Shown one piece after another: positions 34,538 to 43,736 of a stretch of DNA of 54,524 bases. Position 1 is the first letter of the stretch; each line of letters opens with the position of its first letter. The notes below the pieces were generated by a model, which ran no database searches, was not told where the DNA came from, and worked only from the letters and a program-made list of their open reading frames with translations. Source of the DNA: SKUL01 sp964487545 (GTDB taxonomy: Bacteria; Bacteroidota; Bacteroidia; Flavobacteriales_D; SKUL01); contig CAZARI010000019.1 of the NCBI GenBank assembly GCA_964487545.1, positions 1 through 54,524 on the forward strand, written 5' to 3'. A program made the translations under genes and the position numbers.

Positions 34538-35719
34538 ATGATCACACCCCAACAAGCACGTGAAACCATATTGAAACACGCCAATCCTGGAGCCTCTCAA
34601 TCCATTGCCCTGAAAAGCGCTACGGGATTTTATCTCGCTGAAGATATCGCAGCACCCCACGCCCACCCTTTGTTTGACCAATCGGCGATGGATGGCTATG
34701 CCATTCGTCACGAAGACGCACAGCAATTTGAGCGTCTGCAGGTAATCGGCGAAATTCCCGCAGGAGCCACTTCTTTCCCAGAAATCGGACCCGGCCATGC
34801 CCTGCGCATATACACGGGGGCATTGATGCCATCAGAAGCCGACACGGTGATTATACAGGAACACGTTCGCCGCGACGGCCCATGGATCTACATCGAAAAA
34901 CTTCCCGAGACGGGAAAAAACATCCGTCGCAAAGGTGAACAAATTGAAAAAGGCAGTGTTGCTTTGCACGCCGGAACGCTCATCGATAGTGCAGCGGTGG
35001 GCTATCTTGCCTCGATCGGCATTCAGGAAGTGGATGTTTATCAAACTCCGAGTGCCGGAATTATCACTACCGGCGATGAGTTTCTGGCGGCCGATGACAC
35101 CCCTCAACCGGGAAAAATTTTCGAATCGAACGGCCAGATGCTTGAGTCGCTGCTGCATCGCACCGGCTATTCTTCCAAGCGCGTAATTTGTGAAGACTCA
35201 TTGCCCAAACTCACCGACACGATATCGCAGTACGCACGACAATTTCCGGTATTGTTTATCACCGGAGGCGTCTCTGTCGGCGATTACGATTACACGCTGC
35301 AGGCACTCGAGGCCGCAGGGTTTGACATGGTCTTTCACAAAATCAACCAAAAGCCTGGAAAACCGCTTTTATTTGCCATTCGCGGAGCATGCATTGCTTT
35401 TGGAATGCCCGGAAATCCACGGTCGGTTTTATCGTGCTTCCACCATTACGCACTGCCAGCACTGAAAAAAATTGCCGGTTCCGCACGCCCCCTGTCTCCC
35501 ACACTACGCTTGCCGCTTACTGAGCCGGTTGAAAACAAGAGTCAAAAAACCCTATTTCTGTACGCCACTCTAACGGAAGAAGGCGTTAAACCAGCCAAAA
35601 GCCAAGGATCGCACATGCTGCAAAGCGCAGTCAACGCCCACGCTCTGCTTGAACTGGAGGCCGAAAAAACACATTTTGTCACCGGTGATTTCGTACGCGT
35701 TCATTTGTTGCCACGATGA
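34538..35719 (+). CDS. moeA: Molybdopterin molybdenumtransferase MoeA
   Basis: The 393-residue MoeA inserts molybdenum into molybdopterin-AMP. Family motifs are all present: QSAMDGYA, YTGALMPSEADTVI, GKNIRRKGEQI, TTGDEFL, TGGVSVGDYD and FGMPGNPRSVL. It begins 4 bp after the TauE gene and its stop overlaps the mobA start by 4 bp (ATGA). Its partner adenylyltransferase is the MoaB-like half of the fusion gene at the operon's end. Confidence 0.96.
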   Translation: MITPQQARETILKHANPGASQSIALKSATGFYLAEDIAAPHAHPLFDQSAMDGYAIRHEDAQQFERLQVIGEIPAGATSFPEIGPGHALRIYTGALMPSEADTVIIQEHVRRDGPWIYIEKLPETGKNIRRKGEQIEKGSVALHAGTLIDSAAVGYLASIGIQEVDVYQTPSAGIITTGDEFLAADDTPQPGKIFESNGQMLESLLHRTGYSSKRVICEDSLPKLTDTISQYARQFPVLFITGGVSVGDYDYTLQALEAAGFDMVFHKINQKPGKPLLFAIRGACIAFGMPGNPRSVLSCFHHYALPALKKIAGSARPLSPTLRLPLTEPVENKSQKTLFLYATLTEEGVKPAKSQGSHMLQSAVNAHALLELEAEKTHFVTGDFVRVHLLPR

Positions 35720-36288
35720 ATCCCCCGACCTACAGCGCTGCCGTTCTTGCCGGTGGAAAAAGCAGTCGATTTGGCAGTGATAAAGGCTTGGTACCCTTTC
35801 GCGGAAAAGCAATGGTTGCTCACGTAATCGACGTGTTGGAATTGCTCGAAATACCTATATTCATTGTTACTGACAATCCTGAATACCAGACACTAAATAA
35901 GCCTGTCATAAAGGACGACTTCAAATCCAAAGGCCCGATAGGCGGATTGTTCAGCGCGCTGAAATATGCTAAAACCACCCATTGTTTTTGTGTGGCTTGT
36001 GACATGCCCTTTCTCGATGTGCGACTGTTTCATAAAATGATGGAATGCTGCGATTTCGATGCGGTGGTTCCCGTTTTTGACGGCCGCCCGCAGCCCCTTG
36101 CTGCGTGTTATCAGAAAGCAGCAATGCCGGTTATTGAACAGCAGATCAAACAAGGCCAACACAAGATGACCGACACCATTTCGCGCCTGAATCACTATTG
36201 GCTACATGTGGATGAAAATTGCGAAATTTACCATCCGAAACTATTCGCCAACATCAATACCCGCAAGGAATGGAAACAAAATCAATAA
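35716..36288 (+). CDS. mobA: Molybdenum cofactor guanylyltransferase MobA
   Basis: The 190-residue protein has the MobA nucleotide-binding signature LAGGKSSRFGSDKGLVPF, then CDMPFL and the closing FANINT. It should add GMP to Mo-molybdopterin to form the MGD cofactor used by DMSO-reductase-family enzymes, which implies such an enzyme elsewhere in the genome. It overlaps moeA by 4 bp and its 3' end overlaps moaD by 19 bp. Confidence 0.94.
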   Translation: MNPPTYSAAVLAGGKSSRFGSDKGLVPFRGKAMVAHVIDVLELLEIPIFIVTDNPEYQTLNKPVIKDDFKSKGPIGGLFSALKYAKTTHCFCVACDMPFLDVRLFHKMMECCDFDAVVPVFDGRPQPLAACYQKAAMPVIEQQIKQGQHKMTDTISRLNHYWLHVDENCEIYHPKLFANINTRKEWKQNQ

Positions 36289-36524
36289 AAGTTCAACTCA
36301 ATTGGTTTGGGCAGTTGGGAGAATTGGCAGAAAGCCCCACCGAATCGCTTGAAATACCAATCGATACCAACGTTAAAGAACTCATCGCGAAGATCAGCAC
36401 CGATAACCCGAAACTGAAGACCATCGCGATTTCTGTCGCTGTGAACAGCGAAATGGCTGACGGCGATGAGAAACTCTCTGACGCAGACCACGTAGATTTG
36501 TTCCCACCATACTCAGGAGGATAA
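36270..36524 (+). CDS. moaD: Molybdopterin synthase small subunit MoaD
   Basis: The start at 36270 (METKSIKVQLNWFG) gives an 84-residue protein of the usual MoaD size; an upstream Met at 36219 would lie well inside mobA and add unlikely residues. It has the ubiquitin-like fold pattern and ends in the essential Gly-Gly (PPYSGG) that becomes the thiocarboxylate sulfur donor. The Gly-Gly codons also form AGGAGG directly before the moeB start (TAATG overlap), one of few Shine-Dalgarno-like sites in the window. Confidence 0.92.
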   Translation: METKSIKVQLNWFGQLGELAESPTESLEIPIDTNVKELIAKISTDNPKLKTIAISVAVNSEMADGDEKLSDADHVDLFPPYSGG

Positions 36525-37579
36525 TGAACAACGAAGAAAGATACCGCAGACAAACCGACCTTCCGCAAATCGGGCACGACGGTCAACAAAAACTCAGATC
36601 AGCCAGCATACTTGTCATTGGCGCCGGCGGTCTGGGCTGTCCTGCGATGCAATACCTCGCTGGTGCTGGCATCGGGAGGCTGATTATTGTAGATTTCGAT
36701 CGCATCGATATCAGCAACCTGAACCGCCAGGTGTTGTTTACTCCCGACGATATTGGGGACTACAAGGCTGAAGTGGCTGCGCGAAAACTCAAACAATTCA
36801 ATCCGCAAGTAATCATTGAAACGGTGACCGCACCACTAAGCACCGCCATTGCTGCCGAACACTTGCCGCATTGTGATCTTGTGCTCGACTGCACTGACCG
36901 GCCAGACGTGCGCTATCTCATCAACGACCTGTGCGTTCAACACAACAAACCCTTTATTTACGCTGGAATATACCGGTTCGAAGGGCAACTCGCCGTGTTT
37001 AACCTCGACGGCAGCGCAACTTACCGCTGTGCTTTTCCTGAACCCAACGAAAAGAAACAGTACCCCACTTGTGAGGAAAACGGCGTGCTCGGCACAGTAC
37101 CCGGCATTCTGGGAGTGATGCAAGCCAACGAAGCCATTAAAACACTTGTAGTTAAACATCAAGTAAGAAAGAATACCTTACTGATTTTTAATTTTTTAAA
37201 CAATCAATTTAGGTGGATAAAGCTTAAGCGGACTACCGAATATCAAAAGATTTTAAGAAGAGAAATAATGAATGAATTCACCGCCGAAGAGCTGAAGAAA
37301 AGGATGGATGTGGGAGAGCATTTCACGTTTGTTGATGTGCGCGAACCATTTGAAGAAAAGGCTCCACCTGCGCTCGTTGGGATCAATATCCCCACCAGCA
37401 ACTGGAATGCTGAAAAGCTGATTCAAGCGCTCGAGCCCGGAAAGCCAGCCATTATATTTTGTCAACACGGACTGCGCAGCAAGATGGTGATTGACTCTAT
37501 GCCGCAAAAAATTCAGGAACAACTGGTTAACCTTGTTGGCGGAATTTCAGCCTGGAAAAAAGAGGTAGTGCAAAAATAA
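36524..37579 (+). CDS. moeB: MoeB/ThiF adenylyltransferase fused to a rhodanese domain
   Basis: The 351-residue fusion has a ThiF/MoeB domain (ATP loop VIGAGGLGCPAMQYLAGAGIG; DRIDISNLNRQ; catalytic Cys183 in PTCEENGVLG) and a C-terminal rhodanese domain (about 250-350) with active Cys313 in CQHGLRS. It should adenylate the MoaD C-terminus and pass sulfur from the rhodanese domain, like eukaryotic MOCS3. The CYRC and CPxC pairs that bind structural zinc in E. coli MoeB are not both present: the first reads TYRC, and the second is missing. It overlaps moaD and moaE by one base each (TAATG). Confidence 0.94.
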   Translation: MNNEERYRRQTDLPQIGHDGQQKLRSASILVIGAGGLGCPAMQYLAGAGIGRLIIVDFDRIDISNLNRQVLFTPDDIGDYKAEVAARKLKQFNPQVIIETVTAPLSTAIAAEHLPHCDLVLDCTDRPDVRYLINDLCVQHNKPFIYAGIYRFEGQLAVFNLDGSATYRCAFPEPNEKKQYPTCEENGVLGTVPGILGVMQANEAIKTLVVKHQVRKNTLLIFNFLNNQFRWIKLKRTTEYQKILRREIMNEFTAEELKKRMDVGEHFTFVDVREPFEEKAPPALVGINIPTSNWNAEKLIQALEPGKPAIIFCQHGLRSKMVIDSMPQKIQEQLVNLVGGISAWKKEVVQK

Positions 37580-38028
37580 TGTCCAAAACCATGAAAGACA
37601 TCTTCCGTTCCGGAGCAATTGATCCGACGATGATTGCAGAGTCGATCGCCAATCACCAACACAAAACCAATATCGGTGCGCATTATATTTTTCTCGGTCA
37701 GGTTCGTGCAGATGAAATCGATGGAACAAAAGTAAGCGCGATAGAATACACCGCGCAGCAGGAAATAGCCAACAAAGTGGTTCACCACATTCGCGAAGAA
37801 GCATTTTCCAAATTCGACCTGAGTTGTATGCACATCTACCACAGCCTCGGTGAAGTGAAAGCCGGAGAAATCTGCTTCATGGTTTTTGTCTCTTCCGCTC
37901 ACCGCGAAGAACCGTACAAAGCCGTGCAGTTTCTGGTCAATGCCATTAAGGAAAAAGCCCCGATTTTCGGAAAAGAACTGTTTGAGGACGGCAGTCACCA
38001 GTGGAAAGAAAATGAGGTGAAACCATGA
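37579..38028 (+). CDS. moaE: Molybdopterin synthase large subunit MoaE
   Basis: The 149-residue MoaE pairs with MoaD to turn cPMP into molybdopterin. Family features: GAHYIFLGQVRADEIDG, YTAQQEIANKVVHHI, GEVKAGEICFMVFVSSAHR and the C-terminal KEKAPIFGKELFEDGSHQW. The last block is usually PIWKKE; here one lysine is replaced by Gly and the other kept, and the HRxGxL motif reads YHSLGEV, so the family is certain but some active-site positions differ. It overlaps moeB by one base and the fusion gene by 4 bp (ATGA). Confidence 0.93.
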   Translation: MSKTMKDIFRSGAIDPTMIAESIANHQHKTNIGAHYIFLGQVRADEIDGTKVSAIEYTAQQEIANKVVHHIREEAFSKFDLSCMHIYHSLGEVKAGEICFMVFVSSAHREEPYKAVQFLVNAIKEKAPIFGKELFEDGSHQWKENEVKP

Positions 38029-38936
38029 ATGACATCACCCACAAGCCACATACACTGCGCTATGCACATGCCTCAGCCATTGTAAAAGTGAGTCTCGCAA
38101 AAACCATTTCGGCCGTCCTTGAAAATCGGGTTCCAAAGGGAAATATCTTCGAAATGGGAAAGGCTGCTGGTTTGCTGGCTGTGAAACAAACCCACATTAT
38201 GATTCCCGACTGCCACCCGCTGCCAGTAGAATCAGCGCAGATTTTGTACGATGTGCAGGAACTGGAAATCCACATTCACATAAAAGTGAAAACGATTTAC
38301 AAAACCGGTGTGGAGGTGGAAGCGATGCACGGGGCGAGTGTGGTGGCGCTGACGATTTATGATATGCTCAAGCCCATCGATCCGGGGGTGGAAATTCACC
38401 GCATTCGGCTGGAAGAAAAGCGCGGTGGAAAAACGACGTTTAAAACCAACGTCTCGCGAAATTTTCGTGCGGCAGTAATTGTTTGCAGCGACTCGGTGAG
38501 CAGCGGTAAAAAGCAGGACAAAGCCGGTAAAGCAGTGAAGGACAAACTCGAGAAACATCAGCTCGAAGTGGCTGAATACACCATCATCCCCGATGAACCC
38601 GAGCAAATCAAAGAAGCGTTGCTTCGTGCGAAGGAAAATCAGTTTGATCTGATCGTTTTCACTGGTGGTACCGGACTGGCGCCGCGCGACAATACACCTG
38701 AAACGCTGCAACCACTGCTCGACCGTGAAATTCCAGGGGTGGCAGAGGTGATTCGCGCATACGGCCAAGAGCGCACACCGTATTCTATGCTCTCGCGCAG
38801 CTTGTGCGGCCTTGCAGGCAAAACACTGGTGCTCTCACTTCCGGGTTCTACTGCTGGCGCCAGCGAATCGATGGACGCGGTGTTTCCCGCCATTCTCCAC
38901 ATTTTTCGTGTTCTGGATGCTGATTTCCGCCATTGA
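38025..38936 (+). CDS. moaCB: Bifunctional MoaC-MoaB fusion
   Basis: The 303-residue protein is two enzymes in one chain. Residues 1-140 are MoaC (cyclic pyranopterin monophosphate synthase): KGNIFEMGKAAGLLAVKQT, the IPDCHPL block, TGVEVEAMHGASVVALTIYDMLK and GGKT. Residues 145-303 are a MoaB/MogA-type adenylyltransferase: AAVIVCSDSVSSGKKQDKAG, VFTGGTGLAPRDNTPE, EIPGVAEVIRAYG and LSLPGST. Together they cover the second step (cPMP) and the adenylation before Mo insertion. The fusion is common in Bacteroidota; it ends the operon. Confidence 0.95.
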   Translation: MNDITHKPHTLRYAHASAIVKVSLAKTISAVLENRVPKGNIFEMGKAAGLLAVKQTHIMIPDCHPLPVESAQILYDVQELEIHIHIKVKTIYKTGVEVEAMHGASVVALTIYDMLKPIDPGVEIHRIRLEEKRGGKTTFKTNVSRNFRAAVIVCSDSVSSGKKQDKAGKAVKDKLEKHQLEVAEYTIIPDEPEQIKEALLRAKENQFDLIVFTGGTGLAPRDNTPETLQPLLDREIPGVAEVIRAYGQERTPYSMLSRSLCGLAGKTLVLSLPGSTAGASESMDAVFPAILHIFRVLDADFRH

Positions 38937-38971
38937 CAGACAGCAATCCTGAAATAACACTGCGGCTTTTG

Positions 38972-38979
38972 TAACTTTA
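38972..38979 (+). promoter_or_regulatory. Near-consensus promoter element for the aldehyde dehydrogenase gene
   Basis: TAACTTTA differs from TAnnTTTG at the last base and ends 20 bp before the start codon at 39000. Confidence 0.4.
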
Positions 38980-38999
38980 ATTACGCAATCCAACAAGCC

Positions 39000-40436
39000 A
39001 TGAGTGAATTTCAAATACCCACACAAAATTTCATCTTTAATCAATGGGTCCCCGGAGATTCGGATGAAGCGTTAATCGTACTGGACAAATACCGCAACAC
39101 CCCTTTGGCGACACTCCAAATGGCGGGTGAAAACCAAATGGAGACCGCTATTGCCGGCGCCGTGACGGTTTTTTCGGAATTCAAATCTTGGTCGGCGGGA
39201 AAGCGATCCGAACACCTTGCAAAACTGGCAGAATTACTTAAAGCCAAACGTGATTTCTTCATTGACCTGATTGTCCACGAAGCCGGAAAACCCCGCAGCT
39301 ATGCCGTCAACGAATTCAACCGAAGCGTCACTACATTGCAAACCGCTGTTTCCGAAGCCCTTAGTTTTGGCGGTGAAGTCGTCCCGCTAGACTACGGTGC
39401 GGGCACGGGAAAAACCGCTTTTACCCGTCGGTTTCCTGTGGGTGTTGTTGCGGGAATCACACCTTTCAACTTTCCGTTAAACCTCGTTATGCACAAGGTG
39501 GCTCCTGCCCTGGCGGTGGGGTGTCCCATCATTATCAAGCCCGCTCCTCAGGCGCCCTTATCCGCGATTGTATTGGCCGAACTGATCAAAGAAGCCGGCT
39601 TCCCCGCTGGTGTCTGCAGCGTCCTTACCTGCCCTAATGCAGTGGCCGAAAAGCTGGTTCGCGATGAACGCGTGGCCATACTCTCCTTCACCGGAAGCGA
39701 CCAAGTTGGTTGGCACCTGAAAAGCATTTGCGGAAAGAAAAAGGTAACGCTCGAACTCGGTGGCAATGCGGCGGTAATCATCGATGAATCTGCCGACCTG
39801 GAGGGTGTGGCGAAAAAAGTGGCAATCGGATCGTTCATTTACGCTGGACAAACCTGCATTTCGGCACAGCGAATATATGTGCACTCGGCTGTATTTGATG
39901 ATTTTATAGAAGAACTAATTGAAGAAACGAAAAATCTCGTCACCGGAGATCCCGAAAATCCTGACACGCTGATCGGACCGATCATTGACCGCGGACACTT
40001 GGGGCGCATTGAAAGCTGGGTAGCCGAGGCGATCAGCGGTGGCGCCCGGTTATTGTGTGGCGGCAAGGTGCTGAGCCGTGAAAATAACCTCTACGCTCCT
40101 ACGCTACTCACAAATACGGCTGAAACCATGCGTGTATCCAGTTCGGAAGTTTTCGGACCGGTTTCAATTGTGGAGAAAATTGAAAGTTTTGAAGCTGGAA
40201 TAGCATACGCCAATGCGTCGAAATATGGATTACAGGCGGGTGTTTTCACCAACCGGCTCGATCATTTCAACATGGCCCACGAACAGCTCGAAGTAGGCGC
40301 GGTCATTATCAATAACATCCCCGGTTTCCGAGTTGATAGTATGCCGTACGGCGGTGTAAAAGATTCTGGTTTGGGACAGGAAGGCATTCGGTACGCAATG
40401 GAAGAAATGACGGAAGGAAGGCTGGTGGTATATTAA
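39000..40436 (+). CDS. Aldehyde dehydrogenase family protein
   Basis: The 478-residue protein is a full-length NAD(P)-dependent aldehyde dehydrogenase. The general base lies in LELGGNA (Glu252) and the catalytic nucleophile in YAGQTCISAQR (Cys286), with the NAD-binding GFP/TGS block SFTGSDQVGWHLK before them and the late SEVFGPV motif. It oxidises an aldehyde to the acid; sequence does not fix the substrate, though the NNIPGFRVDSMPYGG end resembles lactaldehyde- or glyceraldehyde-3-phosphate-type members. It stands alone after the Moco operon; the stretch 40437-40733 after it has hairpins and promoter-like sites but no gene. Confidence 0.93.
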   Translation: MSEFQIPTQNFIFNQWVPGDSDEALIVLDKYRNTPLATLQMAGENQMETAIAGAVTVFSEFKSWSAGKRSEHLAKLAELLKAKRDFFIDLIVHEAGKPRSYAVNEFNRSVTTLQTAVSEALSFGGEVVPLDYGAGTGKTAFTRRFPVGVVAGITPFNFPLNLVMHKVAPALAVGCPIIIKPAPQAPLSAIVLAELIKEAGFPAGVCSVLTCPNAVAEKLVRDERVAILSFTGSDQVGWHLKSICGKKKVTLELGGNAAVIIDESADLEGVAKKVAIGSFIYAGQTCISAQRIYVHSAVFDDFIEELIEETKNLVTGDPENPDTLIGPIIDRGHLGRIESWVAEAISGGARLLCGGKVLSRENNLYAPTLLTNTAETMRVSSSEVFGPVSIVEKIESFEAGIAYANASKYGLQAGVFTNRLDHFNMAHEQLEVGAVIINNIPGFRVDSMPYGGVKDSGLGQEGIRYAMEEMTEGRLVVY

Positions 40437-40594
40437 CTTTATGCAGTTTGATAGTATTTGAAGTCTCGAATGTTCAACATGCGATCTTGCGCGACAACTG
40501 GTTTTTTTTTAACAGGCAGCATCATCGGGAAATTGAACTTGAGTGCCTGAGGTTTTTCCAAAATGAAGGCGTGGCCTGTTAACCAACGGGATGC

Positions 40595-40621
40595 TTGGTG
40601 TATGATGCCCCATCACACCAA
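40595..40621 (+). other. Hairpin in the leader region of the CotH gene
   Basis: TTGGTGTATGATG (40595-40607) pairs with CATCACACCAA (40611-40621) around a CCC loop, with a 2-nt bulge, giving an 11-bp stem. There is no T-run after it, so it is not a standard terminator. It lies just before the TAACTTTA promoter candidate (40630-40637). Confidence 0.4.
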
Positions 40622-40629
40622 ATAAAAAT

Positions 40630-40637
40630 TAACTTTA
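40630..40637 (+). promoter_or_regulatory. Near-consensus promoter element for the CotH gene
   Basis: TAACTTTA lies 96 bp before the start codon at 40734. The leader would contain a second hairpin (GACAGA at 40680-40685 with TCTGTC at 40701-40706) and a short repeat of the start region (ACTTTTTTTGAACC at 40637-40650 and ACTTTTTTGAACC at 40720-40732). Confidence 0.4.
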
Positions 40638-40733
40638 CTTTTTTTGAACCTATGCCTCAGCGCAAGTTTTCAAACAATTGACAGACAACTCCCAGAGGGT
40701 TCTGTCGTGATGAGTTAAAACTTTTTTGAACCA

Positions 40734-43700
40734 ATGACCAGCGTGACGAGAATAAGCTTCCTCCTTGTTATATTGCTTGCCGGCATGCAGCTTTCGGCAC
40801 AACATACTTATACGGATCCCGACAGCACCTTCCTCTCGGGCATGCGATCGGGAAGCTCGTCGCAGGACTGGGACATCTGGATCAACGAAGTGGCCGCCAT
40901 CAACAACGAAACCATCACCGACGAATTTGGAGAATACGACGACTGGATTGAAATCCACAACTACGGTGATGCGCCCGTCGACCTGAATATGGCTTACGTC
41001 ACCGACAATCCTGCCCTGCCCACCAAGCACCAATTAAGCGAAAACCAGCCCGGAGAATTAATTATTCCTCCCGATGGATTTCTGATTTTGTGGGCCGACA
41101 ACCAAACCGACCAAGGCGCTCGTCACCTGGGCTTTTCACTATCTGGCAGCGGTGAGTATGTTGGAATCTACGAACCGGAGGATACCTTATTAATAGATTG
41201 TATTGCTTTTGGCCAGCAAATTTCTGACGTTACCTACGGCCGAACACCCGACGGCGGCGAGTGGAATTATTTTCCGGAGCCCACACCTGGCGTTGCCAAC
41301 GAAACCCCTGGGCTGTTTGAAATTCTGCCCAGCCCCCTGTTTTCCGAAAACAGTATATTTTTTACAACAACTTTGCAGGTGGCCATTACAATTGATAATC
41401 CAGAAGCCACCGTACGCTACACGCTGGACGGCTCGGCTCCTACCGAACAGAGTGAAGAATACACTGCTCCTATCGAAATCAGCGAAGCCACGATGCTCCG
41501 CGCTCGGGCCTTTAAATTCGACGCCTTGCCCAGCCGCATTGCCACTAACACCTACCTACCCGGTGACGATTTTCATCTGGACGTGATTTCGCTGGTGACA
41601 GACTCTACGCATTTGTGGGGCGATGACGGCATCTACGACAACCGGTTTTCGGGTATCGAAAAGCCTGTGCACATTGAGTATTTCAACCCTGGTGGCGAGT
41701 TGCAGTTTGAGGTGGATGCAGGCATTAAAATTCACGCACCCGATAACCGCCCACAACAATCGCTGCGATTGTTTGCCCGCTCCCAATACGGCGACACACG
41801 CATTGAGCATCAGCTATTTGAAGATAAGGACGTTCACTGGTTCAAGCGACTGGTATTGCGCAATGGTGCCAACGATGGCCAGCAACTCTCTCGCACGCAC
41901 TTTCGCGATCACGTCACCCACCGCCTGTTTTCGGAAATGGATCCCGACAATATTTACTCGGCCTGCAAACCGGTGAATGTGTTTATAAACGGGCAGTACT
42001 GGGGCATTTACAACCTGCGCGAACGACAGGATCGACACTTTGTTGAAAGTAATTACGGATACACTGATATTGATTTTCTGGAGCGCACCGCCAACTCACC
42101 CACCACTCGCGATCAGCAAGCCGGCGACTGGCAAGATTACGACGCCATGCGCGATTATCTGAAGCAAAACGACATGGCCGACACGGCACACTACCATGTG
42201 ATAAAGGATTGGATGGATGTTCGCAATTTCGTCGACTATATGGTGACAGAAATTTGGACGGGCAACCGCGACTGGCTCTCGAACAACGTGAAATACTACC
42301 GCCCGCGAGACAATCCCGATACCAAATGGAAATGGATATTGTGGGATACCGAATACGGATTGGGCTGCTATCCGGCAAACGACCACGGAAACCCCAATTT
42401 CAACGCGCTGCACATGGCCATGACCTGGGGCGGATGGCCGCCGCATTGGGGGATAGAAAACAGCACATACATGATGCATAATCTGAAAGAAAGCCCTGAA
42501 TTTGTCGATTATTTCATCACCCGGCACGCCGATCTGCTCAACGCCTGGCTCCGTCCGGATAATGTACTCGAAACAGTGGACGAACTGGTGGCCTTGTATG
42601 CCCCCGAAATGCCCAAACAAGTGAATCGCTGGGGATTGAGCATGGGTATTTGGAACAACGCCATCAATGGACTCACCAATTGGATTGGGCCCCGCGCTTC
42701 GTATTGCCGCGAACACATCATCTCCAAGTTTGACCACGTGGTGGCCGAACACGTGATTACGCTGGATGTGGAACCGGCCGGCGCGGGATACATCGAAGTA
42801 AATACAATCTATACCGATGAACTGCCATGGCAGGGGTTTTACTTTGAAGGCGTTCCGGTCGTATTGAATGCCATCCCCTATTCCGGGTTTCAGTTTCAGC
42901 AGTGGATAGAAACCGAAAGCGACAGCATTCGCCTAGAAGTATGGCTCGAAAGCGATTCGGCTTTTACGGCGCTTTTCACCCCCACAGAAGAAGTGATCGA
43001 GGATATCGTTATCAATGAAATCAATTATAAATCTGCCCCATTTCTCGACACCGGCGACTGGATAGAACTCACCAACAACGGCCCACACACGGTTTCGCTA
43101 CACAACTGGCAGTTTAGAGATGAAAACGACAACAACATCTATACGTTTCCGATGGGCACTTCCATCGATCCAAACCAATTTCTGATTTTAAGCAACGACC
43201 TACCGGCCTTTGTACCCATCAATCCCACGGTTGAACACGTATTCGGGCCCTTTGATTTCGGACTGAGCAACAGCGGAGAAATGCTGCGCTTGTATAACGC
43301 CCAACTCCAACTGGTGGATTTTGTGGAATACGGCGTTACTGAACCTTGGCCAGAATCGCCCAATGGGCAGGGCACCACCCTCGAGCTGAAACAACCTTGG
43401 CTGGAAAATGAACTACCCCAAAACTGGTTTGCCGGTCCGCATCTGGGCGGTTCGCCGGGTTTAAAGAACAACTATATCACGCATAGCAACACCACCCAAC
43501 AGAAACAATTACTCGTGTTTCCAAATCCCTCGTCGGGTGCTTTCAACGTGCACACAGGATCAGAAGGTCTGCCGGTTGAAATTGAAGTATTGAACCAATT
43601 AGGACAAATAGTTTACAGCCGAAGCCATCATACCAAAACGTTTATCATCGATCTGCAAAATCAGGTTCCCGGCTTGTATCTGGCACGATTCAGATCAGAT

Positions 43701-43736
43701 CAGAACACGAGAGTTGTCAGGTTAATTGTTCGATGA
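40734..43736 (+). CDS. Secreted CotH-domain protein with lamin-tail domains and T9SS tail
   Basis: The 1000-residue protein has a signal peptide (residues 1-23, ending LSAQ). A lamin-tail domain follows (WINEVAAINNE..., about 45-155), then a chitobiase/hexosaminidase C-terminal-type domain (TVRYTLDGSAPTEQS, about 215-280), a CotH domain (about 300-640) and a second lamin-tail domain (IVINEINYKSAP, about 755-880). The C-terminus is a T9SS type A sorting domain (LLVFPNPSSGAFNVHTG to LIVR). CotH kinases are atypical protein kinases; the ILWDTEYGLG motif with its metal-binding Asp is present, as are NLRER and NRDW blocks. The protein should leave the cell by T9SS and stay attached to the surface. 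Confidence 0.93.
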   Translation: MTSVTRISFLLVILLAGMQLSAQHTYTDPDSTFLSGMRSGSSSQDWDIWINEVAAINNETITDEFGEYDDWIEIHNYGDAPVDLNMAYVTDNPALPTKHQLSENQPGELIIPPDGFLILWADNQTDQGARHLGFSLSGSGEYVGIYEPEDTLLIDCIAFGQQISDVTYGRTPDGGEWNYFPEPTPGVANETPGLFEILPSPLFSENSIFFTTTLQVAITIDNPEATVRYTLDGSAPTEQSEEYTAPIEISEATMLRARAFKFDALPSRIATNTYLPGDDFHLDVISLVTDSTHLWGDDGIYDNRFSGIEKPVHIEYFNPGGELQFEVDAGIKIHAPDNRPQQSLRLFARSQYGDTRIEHQLFEDKDVHWFKRLVLRNGANDGQQLSRTHFRDHVTHRLFSEMDPDNIYSACKPVNVFINGQYWGIYNLRERQDRHFVESNYGYTDIDFLERTANSPTTRDQQAGDWQDYDAMRDYLKQNDMADTAHYHVIKDWMDVRNFVDYMVTEIWTGNRDWLSNNVKYYRPRDNPDTKWKWILWDTEYGLGCYPANDHGNPNFNALHMAMTWGGWPPHWGIENSTYMMHNLKESPEFVDYFITRHADLLNAWLRPDNVLETVDELVALYAPEMPKQVNRWGLSMGIWNNAINGLTNWIGPRASYCREHIISKFDHVVAEHVITLDVEPAGAGYIEVNTIYTDELPWQGFYFEGVPVVLNAIPYSGFQFQQWIETESDSIRLEVWLESDSAFTALFTPTEEVIEDIVINEINYKSAPFLDTGDWIELTNNGPHTVSLHNWQFRDENDNNIYTFPMGTSIDPNQFLILSNDLPAFVPINPTVEHVFGPFDFGLSNSGEMLRLYNAQLQLVDFVEYGVTEPWPESPNGQGTTLELKQPWLENELPQNWFAGPHLGGSPGLKNNYITHSNTTQQKQLLVFPNPSSGAFNVHTGSEGLPVEIEVLNQLGQIVYSRSHHTKTFIIDLQNQVPGLYLARFRSDQNTRVVRLIVR

